A DNA stretch of 28,532 nt from an uncultured Burkholderiales bacterium (lineage in GTDB: Bacteria > Pseudomonadota > Gammaproteobacteria > Burkholderiales > Burkholderiaceae_C): NCBI GenBank assembly GCA_903952885.1, contig CAJBHE010000004.1, positions 1-28,532 on the forward strand, in the 5' to 3' direction. Of this stretch, positions 7,898 to 14,974 are shown piece after piece. Every line of letters begins with the position of its first letter. Position 1 is the stretch's first letter. A program made the position numbers and the translations under genes. A model generated the notes under the pieces. It had not been told where the DNA came from and ran no database searches. It saw only the letters and a list, made by a program, of their open reading frames with translations.

Positions 7898-10621
7898 GTG
7901 ACCGGAATTATCCCCTCCTCTGTGCATAACCTGAGTACTTATTCGCGCTTCGTTCAGCGTTTACGACGCCGTTATGCAAATGAGCTGCATTTGCTAGCAG
8001 AAGGTGCGCCCGTGTTGCGCACGATGCAAGCCTGTTTTGAGGCGCTGCGCCAAACCCACAACTGCAGCGATTCCCTGCGCATGCTGCGCCAGCTGGTGAT
8101 GGAACGCTTGGTGGTACTCGATTGCGAACAAGGCGCCAGCCTGGATGTGATTACCCGCGCGGTGACCCAGTTGGGTGAGTTCACCCTCGACATTGCTTTT
8201 CACGAAGCCCAAGCTCAGCTGGACGCCAGCTTCGGCTCGCCCACCAGACCCAACGGCGAACGTGGCACGCTGTGGATTGTTGGCATGGGCAAATTTGGCG
8301 CACGCGAATTGAATGTGTCCAGCGATATTGACCTGATTTATGTGTACGACGAGGACGGCGAAACCACGGGCCTGGCCGATGGTCGTGGGCGCATCAGCAA
8401 CCACGACTACTTTGCCAAAGCGGTCAAACTCATCTACGCCTTGATCGGGGAAACCACCGAGCACGGCTTTGTATTTCGCATGGACTTGGCCTTGCGTCCC
8501 AATGGCAACTCGGGCCCGAGTGTGGTGTCGCGCCAATCGCTGGAAGAGTATTTCTTGGTGCAGGGGCGTGAATGGGAGCGCTTTGCCTGGCTCAAAAGCC
8601 GCGTGGTCGCGCCCTTCAGCGCCAAAGCCAATGCGTTTGAGCTGCGCGACACCGTGCTGCCCTTTGTATTTCGCCGTTATTTGGACTACCGCGTGTTTGA
8701 GTCGCTGCGCAGCTTGCACCAGCAAATTCGCAAACACGCCACCGCTCAGAGCGCAGGACGACCAGAGCGTGCCAACGATGTCAAGCTGTCACGCGGCGGC
8801 ATTCGTGAAATCGAATTCATCGTGCAACTGCTGCAAGTGGTGCGCGGCGGGCAGTTTCCCGAACTGCGGACACGGCCCACACTGGCTGCCTTGCCACGCT
8901 TGAGCCAAGCCAACCTCATGCCCGCCGCCACCGCCGATGCACTGGCCCAAGCCTATGTGTTTTTGCGCCAAGTCGAACACCGCATTCAGTATTTGGACGA
9001 CCAACAAACCCATGTGTTGCCCACCCATGACGACGACCTGAATTGGCTGGCGCTGACCATGGGTTTTGGCGACAGCTGCGATTTTTTAAGCCAGCTTGAT
9101 GCCCACCGCGAACTGGTGGCCCAAGAGTTTGACCGCTTGCTGGGCTTAGGCGACAAGACGGAGACCCACCCCAGCGGCGACTTCAAAAGCTGCACAGCGT
9201 CTAGCGAGTATGTGGACCTGTCCTCGCTGCTGCCCGACTTGAATGCGCGTCTTCGCGAGCGCGTCATGCTCTGGTGCGAACAGCCCTTCATCCGTGCCCT
9301 GCGCGACGACAGCTTGCAGCGCCTGCTCAAGCTGCTGCAACGCACCAATGCTTGGATCGCAGACGGCCGCATCACCGAAGAAGCGGCGGTGCGCTGGAGC
9401 GATTGGGTGGAGCCGCTGCTGCGCCGCGAAACTTACTTGGCCTTGTTGATTGAGCGCCCGCGTGTGCATGAGCAGCTCATGCGCTTGCTGGGCTTGGCGC
9501 GATGGCCCGCCAAGTATTTGCAACAACACCCCGGTGTGATTGACGAGCTGGCGGGTAATGCCTTGTTGGCTGAACGCTTTGTGCCTGCCGCGTTTGAACA
9601 AGAGCTGGAGCGCCGCTTGGCCTCCTTGCAATCCACCGGCCAAGCGGACGAAGAAACCTTGCTCAACCTGTTGCGTCGCGCACACCACGCCGAGGTGTTT
9701 CGAACCTTGGCGCGTGACGTGGAAGGCCGAATCACAGTGGAGCAAGTGGCAGATGACTTGAGCGCCTTGGCCGACAGCCTGCTGAAAATCACCAGCCGTT
9801 GGGTGTGGCAAAACTTCAAGCAACGCCACCGCGACGAGCCGCAATTTGCCATCCTCGCCTACGGCAAATTGGGCGGCAAAGAGCTAGGCTACGGCAGCGA
9901 CCTAGACATTGTGTTTGTGTACGAAGACGCACACGAACGCGCAGGCGAAATTTACGCGGCCTATGTGCGCAAGCTCATCAGCTGGTTGAGCGTGAAAACG
10001 AGCGACGGCGATTTGTACGAGATTGACACCGCCTTGCGGCCCAACGGCAGCTCAGGTTTGCTGGTCTCCACTTTTGACGCCTATGCCGACTACCAAGGCC
10101 AACGCGGCGACAACACGGCGTGGACTTGGGAGCACCAAGCCATGACGCGGGCGCGTTTTTGCCTTGGCTCGACCGAGCTTAAAGCACGCTTTGACAGCGT
10201 GCGTGCCCAGGTCATCAACGCCAATCGCGACGTGGCTGCCTTGCGCCAAGAAATTGTGGCCATGCGTGACAAGATGCGCAGCGCCCATCCTGTGAAGCCC
10301 CATTGGTTTGACGTCAAGCACAGCGCGGGCGGCATGGTGGATGTGGAGTTTGCCGTGCAATTTTTGGTGCTGGCCCATGCGCAACAACACCCATCGCTGT
10401 TGGCCAACGTGGGCAACATTGCTTTGTTACTGAACGCTGAGCGCGAGGGTTTGTTGGCCCCAGGTGTGGGCGAAGCAGCGGGCAGCGCTTACCGTGAACT
10501 GCGACGTGTGCAACACCGCGCGCGCCTCGACGAGCAGCCGACGCAAGTGCCTGAAGCTGAGCTGGAAAAAGAGTGTGCCGCCATTCAGTCGCTTTGGCGT
10601 GACGTCTTCGGCGTTCGCTAA
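7898..10621 (+). CDS. glnE: Bifunctional glutamine synthetase adenylyltransferase/deadenylase
   Basis: GlnE attaches AMP to, and removes it from, glutamine synthetase, tuning ammonia assimilation under control of the PII protein. The 907-residue product has the expected two nucleotidyltransferase domains. The N-terminal deadenylase domain has GMGKFGARELN and SSDIDLIYVYDE at about 130-150. The C-terminal adenylyltransferase domain has GKLGGKELGYGSDLDIVFVYED at about 655-675. Both retain their metal-binding D-x-D. ALRPNGNSG and ALRPNGSSG follow the two domains. The start is a GTG at 7898; another GTG at 7922 (followed by HNLSTYSRFVQ) is equally possible, and neither has a clear ribosome binding site. 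The 5' end abuts divergent yhdP. The length is close to the family norm of roughly 900-950. Confidence 0.96.
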   Translation: MTGIIPSSVHNLSTYSRFVQRLRRRYANELHLLAEGAPVLRTMQACFEALRQTHNCSDSLRMLRQLVMERLVVLDCEQGASLDVITRAVTQLGEFTLDIAFHEAQAQLDASFGSPTRPNGERGTLWIVGMGKFGARELNVSSDIDLIYVYDEDGETTGLADGRGRISNHDYFAKAVKLIYALIGETTEHGFVFRMDLALRPNGNSGPSVVSRQSLEEYFLVQGREWERFAWLKSRVVAPFSAKANAFELRDTVLPFVFRRYLDYRVFESLRSLHQQIRKHATAQSAGRPERANDVKLSRGGIREIEFIVQLLQVVRGGQFPELRTRPTLAALPRLSQANLMPAATADALAQAYVFLRQVEHRIQYLDDQQTHVLPTHDDDLNWLALTMGFGDSCDFLSQLDAHRELVAQEFDRLLGLGDKTETHPSGDFKSCTASSEYVDLSSLLPDLNARLRERVMLWCEQPFIRALRDDSLQRLLKLLQRTNAWIADGRITEEAAVRWSDWVEPLLRRETYLALLIERPRVHEQLMRLLGLARWPAKYLQQHPGVIDELAGNALLAERFVPAAFEQELERRLASLQSTGQADEETLLNLLRRAHHAEVFRTLARDVEGRITVEQVADDLSALADSLLKITSRWVWQNFKQRHRDEPQFAILAYGKLGGKELGYGSDLDIVFVYEDAHERAGEIYAAYVRKLISWLSVKTSDGDLYEIDTALRPNGSSGLLVSTFDAYADYQGQRGDNTAWTWEHQAMTRARFCLGSTELKARFDSVRAQVINANRDVAALRQEIVAMRDKMRSAHPVKPHWFDVKHSAGGMVDVEFAVQFLVLAHAQQHPSLLANVGNIALLLNAEREGLLAPGVGEAAGSAYRELRRVQHRARLDEQPTQVPEAELEKECAAIQSLWRDVFGVR

Positions 10622-10637
10622 AACGCATCCGCGATTT

Positions 10638-10662
10638 AAAAAAATGATGCGGCGCTCATCAT
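10638..10662 (-). terminator. Probable intrinsic terminator of rfaE2
   Basis: On the minus strand a 6-bp perfect stem (ATGATG / CATCAT, plus-strand 10644-10649 and 10657-10662) with a 7-base loop is followed by a run of seven T. It sits 27 bases past the rfaE2 stop and close to the end of convergent glnE. The stem is short and AT-rich, so the strength is doubtful. Confidence 0.42.
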
Positions 10663-10688
10663 GCGCGACGCTGACCAAGTGCGCTGCC

Positions 10689-11192
10689 TCAGCCTTGACG
10701 AATCTTCTGCACCAGCGCCGTGGTGGAGTAGCCATCGACAAACGGAATCGCTTGGGCGCGGCCACCATAAGCCAACACCACCTGCGTCTCAGCCAGTTGG
10801 CTCATGTCGTAATCACCGCCTTTGACCAGCACATCGGGCCGCAGCTCGGTGATGAGTTCAAGCGGTGTGTCTTCCTCAAACCACGTCACCAAGCTCACCG
10901 ACTCTAAAGCGGCCATCAAGGCCGCACGGTCCAGCTCGTTGTTGAGGGGGCGGTCTGGGCCCTTGCCCAAGCGACGTGCCGAGGCATCGCTGTTCAGGGC
11001 CACGACCAAACTGCCACCCAAGCTGCGGGCTTGCGCCAAATACGACGCATGGCCACGGTGCAACACATCAAACACACCGTTGGTAAACACCACGGGGCCC
11101 TGCAAACGCAAGGCAGCCACGCGTTGCACCGCATCTTGACGCGAGGCCAGTTTGGACAGAAATGCAGGAGGCAGCAAAGTTGAATCGGTCAT
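10689..11192 (-). CDS. rfaE2: D-glycero-beta-D-manno-heptose 1-phosphate adenylyltransferase
   Basis: This enzyme transfers AMP from ATP to heptose 1-phosphate, giving ADP-heptose for the LPS inner core. The 167-residue protein is a stand-alone nucleotidyltransferase of the cytidylyltransferase-like fold: VVFTNGVFDVLHRGH carries the nucleotide-binding H45-x-G-H48 motif, and LRPDVLVKGGDYD near residue 130 is typical of the HldE C-terminal half. It therefore corresponds to RfaE2 of organisms in which HldE is split; the kinase half is not in the window. It lies 36 bases after the LitR-type gene on the same strand, so it may be partly cotranscribed with it. ATG at 11192 is the natural start. Confidence 0.93.
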   Translation of the reverse strand: MTDSTLLPPAFLSKLASRQDAVQRVAALRLQGPVVFTNGVFDVLHRGHASYLAQARSLGGSLVVALNSDASARRLGKGPDRPLNNELDRAALMAALESVSLVTWFEEDTPLELITELRPDVLVKGGDYDMSQLAETQVVLAYGGRAQAIPFVDGYSTTALVQKIRQG

Positions 11193-11228
11193 GTTGCAGC
11201 CATTCTAGGCGGCACTCACCGCAACACG

Positions 11229-12215
11229 TCAGGCCAGCAGGCCTGGCGCTGACTTGTTTGCCACTGGTTTGGGTGAGCGGCGATATTGGCTTACAGAACC
11301 TGAAATTGCGGCCAAATCGTCCAACACCCTAACGCCCTGGATGTGCCGCCGACGCAATGCAGACGCGCTGCCACCGGCCCAAATGGCCACATCGTTTGGT
11401 AAGAGTGCTTTCAACTCGGCCAAACCATTCACCACGTGGTTGGGGTTCATGTTGGCGCTGAAGCTCAAGGCCACCACATCCACCTTGTGGGCCGCAGCAG
11501 CGTGTGCAATGTCGCGCACTGGTGTTTGGGTTCCAAGGGAGATGCAGTGGCAGCCCTGCAAGGCCAACACACTTTCCACCATCAGCAAACCCAAACCATG
11601 GACCTCTTGCGGAAAAGTCGTCAGCAACACTTTGGGTCCTGCACCTTGCGCCGCTCTTGGAATGGCCGCGATGGCTTGGCGCATCAAGGTGCTTACACAC
11701 TCGGTGTACAGGTGCTCTTGGTGCACCGCCAAATCGCCTTGAGCCCAAAACTCTCCCACCCAATGGGTAAGAGGCGCCACCACTTCCGTCACAAAACCCT
11801 GCAAGCCAAGCGTTGACAGGGCTTGGTGCAAGGCCACACGGATACCGTCGGCGTCTTGGGATTGCAACTGGGCCAGGTAGTTTTGCAACTTGGCGGGCAC
11901 TTGCTTCGCTGGCATAGCTTGCGTCGGATGCAAAGCCTGCACACTGGCCTTGCCTCGGCTCAGTTGATGCAACGCCGCCATGGGTTGCGACACCAAGCGC
12001 CCTGGGCGGTGGCCTTGGTCCATCAACCGTTTGATGACGCGAAGTTGTTCGACCTGCGCCATGGGGTAGGCGCGCTCTTCGTTGGCATCACGCCCGGGTG
12101 TGGGGAAGCCATAGCGGCGCTCCCACACGCGCAAGGTATCTTTGCCGATGCCGGTGTCGCGTTCGACGGCTGCAATGGACAGCGTCATGTGTGAATGGTC
12201 TTCACCTGAATTCAT
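11229..12215 (-). CDS. litR: CarH/LitR-type B12-dependent light-sensing MerR repressor
   Basis: This 328-residue protein has a MerR-type winged helix at about 10-75 (GKDTLRVWERRYGFP, with ERAY in the wing). A B12-binding cap domain follows at about 105-190, and a Rossmann-like B12-binding domain at about 194-305. The signature of the photoreceptor group is complete: W157-x9-E167-H168 in the cap, E204-V-H206-G-L-G209 with the lower-ligand His, and GG at 281-282. In this family adenosylcobalamin holds a DNA-binding tetramer in the dark, and light breaks the Co-C bond and releases DNA. The gene is divergent from the lipid/peroxide operon at 12.3 kb, its presumed target. GGGGA sits 9 bases before the ATG at 12215; a second ATG at 12188 is possible. 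Position 158 is Ala, where Thermus CarH has the light-state ligand His132. Confidence 0.9.
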   Translation of the reverse strand: MNSGEDHSHMTLSIAAVERDTGIGKDTLRVWERRYGFPTPGRDANEERAYPMAQVEQLRVIKRLMDQGHRPGRLVSQPMAALHQLSRGKASVQALHPTQAMPAKQVPAKLQNYLAQLQSQDADGIRVALHQALSTLGLQGFVTEVVAPLTHWVGEFWAQGDLAVHQEHLYTECVSTLMRQAIAAIPRAAQGAGPKVLLTTFPQEVHGLGLLMVESVLALQGCHCISLGTQTPVRDIAHAAAAHKVDVVALSFSANMNPNHVVNGLAELKALLPNDVAIWAGGSASALRRRHIQGVRVLDDLAAISGSVSQYRRSPKPVANKSAPGLLA

Positions 12216-12238
12216 TGATAAGAATCCCCGTCATTGAT
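12212..12238 (+). repeat. Direct repeat TCATTGAT at the litR start
   Basis: The octamer TCATTGAT occurs at 12212-12219, overlapping the litR start codon, and again at 12231-12238, a period of 19 bases. It lies inside the litR leader, so it could take part in autoregulation, but two copies of an octamer are weak evidence. Confidence 0.3.
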
Positions 12239-12259
12239 CGTGGAGAATGGTTCCGTCCA

Positions 12260-12295
12260 AGACAGTTTGTCTGGAGTTTGACATGATCGAACTCC
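12260..12295 (+). promoter_or_regulatory. Candidate LitR operator / operon promoter region
   Basis: Two inverted repeats abut each other: AGACA-GTT-TGTCT at 12260-12272 and, at 12273-12295, a 23-bp imperfect palindrome with arms GGAGTT and AACTCC that extend inward. Within them AGTTTG recurs with an 11-base period (12264 and 12275), one helical turn. TTTGACAT at 12277-12284 fits the nTnnACAn half-site I remember for Thermus CarH, and contains a perfect -35-like TTGACA (12278-12283). A TATAAA at 12297-12302 is only 13 bases downstream, too close for a standard sigma-70 promoter, so the true -10 is unclear. This position between litR and the peroxidase gene is where a divergent operator is expected. 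Confidence 0.5.
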
Positions 12296-12318
12296 TTATA
12301 AAGAAGGGCTTTCCCGTG

Positions 12319-12915
12319 ATGTACCGTTTTGTATTCGTTTTGTTTGGTTTGTTTTTGGGGTTCAGTTCCGCGCACAGCGCGCCCGAAAGCGCAGCCACTT
12401 CGGCCAATTGCCCTCGGGTGTTGCAACACACGGTGGCGCGTCTGCAAGATGAAAAACCACAAGCGCTTTGCCAATACGCCGGCCAAGTGGTTGTGGTCGT
12501 CAACACCGCTAGTTTTTGCGGCTTCACCCCGCAGTACAAAGGCTTGGAAGCCTTGCACGCCAAATACAAAGACCGTGGCTTGGTGGTGTTGGGCTTTCCC
12601 AGCAACGACTTTTCCCAAGAGCCCGACAGCAACGCCAAGATTGCCGACTTTTGCGACAACACATTTGGCGTGAAGTTCCCCATGTTTGTGAAAACCACCG
12701 TGCGTGGGCCAGACGCTTTGCCACTCTTCAAACAACTGGCAGAACAAACCGGCACAGCGCCGAAGTGGAATTTTTACAAATACATCATCAGCCGCGACGG
12801 CAAAGCCATCAAGAGCTTCAGCAGCATGACCGGCCCACAAGACAAGAGCTTTGTGCAAGAAATCGAAAAGCAATTGGCAGAAAAACAGACTCTGTCCAAA
12901 GGCGCAGCGCTATGA
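12319..12915 (+). CDS. Exported glutathione-peroxidase-like protein
   Basis: This 198-residue protein begins with a signal peptide (MYRFVFVLFGLFLGFSSAHSA, cleavage near residue 20), so it should act in the periplasm against peroxides, probably lipid peroxides. The thiol-peroxidase fold is evident from NTASFCGFTPQY with the peroxidatic C67 (Cys, not selenocysteine), FPMF and KWNFYKYI with W150 and N151. The conserved FPCNQFxxQEP box is altered to FPSNDFSQEP: the tetrad Gln is replaced by D97 and one residue is missing. AGAAGG at 12302-12307 is 11 bases before the ATG at 12319; a GTG at 12316 is also possible. An in-frame ATG further upstream would lie in the operator palindrome. It is the first gene of the operon, and its TGA overlaps the next ATG as ATGA. 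Confidence 0.88.
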   Translation: MYRFVFVLFGLFLGFSSAHSAPESAATSANCPRVLQHTVARLQDEKPQALCQYAGQVVVVVNTASFCGFTPQYKGLEALHAKYKDRGLVVLGFPSNDFSQEPDSNAKIADFCDNTFGVKFPMFVKTTVRGPDALPLFKQLAEQTGTAPKWNFYKYIISRDGKAIKSFSSMTGPQDKSFVQEIEKQLAEKQTLSKGAAL

Positions 12916-14204
12916 AACCTCGCATCGCCATCGTGGGCTCGGGCATTTCGGGCCTGTCTGCCGCGCACCATTTGCACGGCAAGGCCGACATCACCCTCTT
13001 TGAAGCTGGTGACTATTTCGGTGGCCACACCCACACGGTAGACGTGAGCTTGCCCACCGCCACAGGCGTGCAAACGCACGGCGTGGACACAGGCTTTTTG
13101 GTTTACAACGAGCGCACTTACCCTGGCTTGATTGCTTTGTTTGAAGAACTGCACGTGGCCACGGCCAAGTCGGACATGTCGTTTTCGGTGCAAGTGCCCC
13201 ATAAAAACGGCAAGGGTGTTTTGGAATGGAACGGGGCCAACCTCAACACCGTGTTTGCCCAGCGCCGCAATTTGTTCAATCCCAGCTTTTTGCTCATGTT
13301 GCGTGATGTGGTGCGCTTCAACACCCTCGCCACCGAGCTGGCCGAGCGCAATCAAGATGACGAACTGGCACAACCCTTGAGCAGATTTTTGTTCTCGCAT
13401 AAATTCAGCGACGTGTTTCGCGATTGGTATTTGCTGCCCATGCTCGGCTGCATTTGGAGTTGCCCCACCGACCAAATGCTGAAGTTTCCTGTGGCCACCA
13501 TGATTCGGTTTTGCCACAACCACGGCCTGATTCAAGTCAACAACCGGCCACAGTGGTATACGGTGGCAGGCGGTGCACGCCACTACGTCGAGAAGATTTT
13601 GGCAGGCGTGCCAGACCAACGGTTGAACACGCCGGTGCTGCGCATTGCGCGCGACGCCCACAGCGTGACACTGCAAACACACCACGGCTCTGAACGGTTT
13701 GACCAAGTGATTTTGGCCACCCACGCCGACCAATCGCTGGCCATGTTGGCCGAACCTACGGCACAAGAACGTGCCACGTTGAGCGCCATTCGCTACCACC
13801 CCAACCGCGCCGTGCTGCACACCGACACCTCGGTGATGCCCCAGAAAAAACTCGCCTGGGCTGCATGGAACTACGAACGTGCCGCGCACAGCAACACCGA
13901 GTCGGCCCGCGTGTGCCTGCACTACTGGCTTAACCTGTTGCAGCCGCTGCCGTTCACGCAAGACGTGATCGTCTCGCTCAACCCCTTGCACGAGATTGAC
14001 CCCGCACACATCCTGGGCGAATACGACTACGCCCACCCCGTGTTTGACTTAGCCGCCATCCAAGCCCAAACCCAGATGCCAGAACTCCAAGGCCAGCACC
14101 ACACGTGGTTTGCCGGTGCGTGGATGGGCTACGGTTTTCATGAAGACGGTTTCAAGGCTGGGCGCAACGTCGCCCATAGCCTGCTGGCCAGCTTGGCCGA
14201 ATGA
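12912..14204 (+). CDS. FAD-dependent amine-oxidase-like protein (UfaD-like)
   Basis: This 430-residue flavoprotein has an N-terminal Rossmann FAD site (IAIVGSGISGLSAAHHL, then the ribose-binding Glu in LFEAGDYFGGHTHT) and the VDTGFLVYNERTYPGL segment typical of the NAD(P)-binding-8/amine oxidase proteins found beside DUF1365 and cfa-like genes. Despite the family name, an amine substrate is unlikely. In Rhodobacter sphaeroides a relative has been linked, from memory, to desaturation of a methylated fatty acid on the way to furan fatty acids. The ATG at 12912 overlaps the peroxidase stop as ATGA, so I take it over longer in-frame extensions. Its own TGA overlaps the DUF1365 start in the same way. 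This indicates strong translational coupling and probably matched expression. Confidence 0.87.
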   Translation: MKPRIAIVGSGISGLSAAHHLHGKADITLFEAGDYFGGHTHTVDVSLPTATGVQTHGVDTGFLVYNERTYPGLIALFEELHVATAKSDMSFSVQVPHKNGKGVLEWNGANLNTVFAQRRNLFNPSFLLMLRDVVRFNTLATELAERNQDDELAQPLSRFLFSHKFSDVFRDWYLLPMLGCIWSCPTDQMLKFPVATMIRFCHNHGLIQVNNRPQWYTVAGGARHYVEKILAGVPDQRLNTPVLRIARDAHSVTLQTHHGSERFDQVILATHADQSLAMLAEPTAQERATLSAIRYHPNRAVLHTDTSVMPQKKLAWAAWNYERAAHSNTESARVCLHYWLNLLQPLPFTQDVIVSLNPLHEIDPAHILGEYDYAHPVFDLAAIQAQTQMPELQGQHHTWFAGAWMGYGFHEDGFKAGRNVAHSLLASLAE

Positions 14205-14965
14205 ACTCCATGACGCAAGCCATGATTGGTTTTGGGCAAGTGCGCCACTTGCGTCTGCGGCCCACACCACACGCGTTCCACTACAGCACTTTCTTTTTGA
14301 TGCTGCCCATGCGCACACTGCAGACCACGGGCCATGCCACGCTGCCCATCAACCGCGGGGGGGCCATCAGCTTTCATGATGTCGACCATGGCGATGGCCG
14401 CAGCACGCAAGACGGTGGCGCACTCGCGTGGTTAGACGAGGTGTTGCACCAACAAGGCATTGATGACGCCACGGGCGAGGTGTGGCTGCACTGCTACCCG
14501 CGCGTGCTGGGCTACACCTTCAAGCCCGTGAGCTTTTGGTATTGCCACGCCGCAGACAACACCCTGCGTGCCATCGTGGTGGAGGTGAACAACACCTTTG
14601 GTGAGCGCCATTGTTATTTGCTGGACCGCCCACAGTTCGGCGTGGAGCAACGCGCCAGCAAGGTGTTTCATGTGTCGCCTTTTTGCGCCGTGCAGGGCGA
14701 CTACCGCTTTCGCTTCATGCGCACGGCAGACCACACCGTCGCTCGCGTCGACCACGACGATGCGAATGGCCCCTTGATTGAAACCAGCGTGAGCGGCCAA
14801 CTCAAGCCCATCACCCCCGCCGAGTTGCGCCACGCTTTGTGGGGCTACCCACTGATGACCTTGATGGTGATGGCGCGCATCCATTGGCAGGCCTTGAAGC
14901 TGTGGCTCAAGCGCGTGCCGTTTTTTTCCAAGCCCACACCTCCGCAAGATTTTGTGACCCGTTGA
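14201..14965 (+). CDS. DUF1365 family protein
   Basis: This 254-residue protein belongs to the DUF1365 family: GQVRHLRLRPTPHAFHY near the N-terminus, LHCYPRVLGYTFKPVSFWYC in the centre, EVNNTFGERHCYLL, and KVFHVSPF later. Members are regularly found between an amine-oxidase-like flavoprotein and a Cfa-like methyltransferase, and so are thought to act in the same membrane-lipid modification, but no reaction is established to my knowledge. The ATG at 14201 overlaps the upstream stop as ATGA; an internal ATG at 14210 is possible. Several conserved His and Tyr residues could bind metal or substrate, which is only a guess. The next gene follows after 9 bases. Confidence 0.9.
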   Translation: MNSMTQAMIGFGQVRHLRLRPTPHAFHYSTFFLMLPMRTLQTTGHATLPINRGGAISFHDVDHGDGRSTQDGGALAWLDEVLHQQGIDDATGEVWLHCYPRVLGYTFKPVSFWYCHAADNTLRAIVVEVNNTFGERHCYLLDRPQFGVEQRASKVFHVSPFCAVQGDYRFRFMRTADHTVARVDHDDANGPLIETSVSGQLKPITPAELRHALWGYPLMTLMVMARIHWQALKLWLKRVPFFSKPTPPQDFVTR

Positions 14966-14974
14966 TGTTGAGAC

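Noticed and set aside
7994..8737. Open frame of 247 codons on the minus strand within glnE
   Set aside because: It is antisense to the conserved glnE deadenylase domain and has no recognisable motif.
12235..12289. Two TGATCG boxes (12235 and 12284) resembling the -35 of RpoE/ChrR-type ECF promoters
   Set aside because: No TAAGA-like -10 occurs at the proper distance, and no ECF sigma or ChrR gene is present here.
12202..12873. Open frame of 223 codons on the minus strand over the litR-gpx gap
   Set aside because: It covers the operator region and the antisense of the peroxidase gene, with no family signature.
12774..14036. Long open frame (420 codons) on the minus strand
   Set aside because: It lies antisense to the FAD amine-oxidase-like gene, which shows clear family motifs, and has a low-complexity Val/Gly/His/Gln-rich composition typical of a shadow of GC-rich coding DNA.
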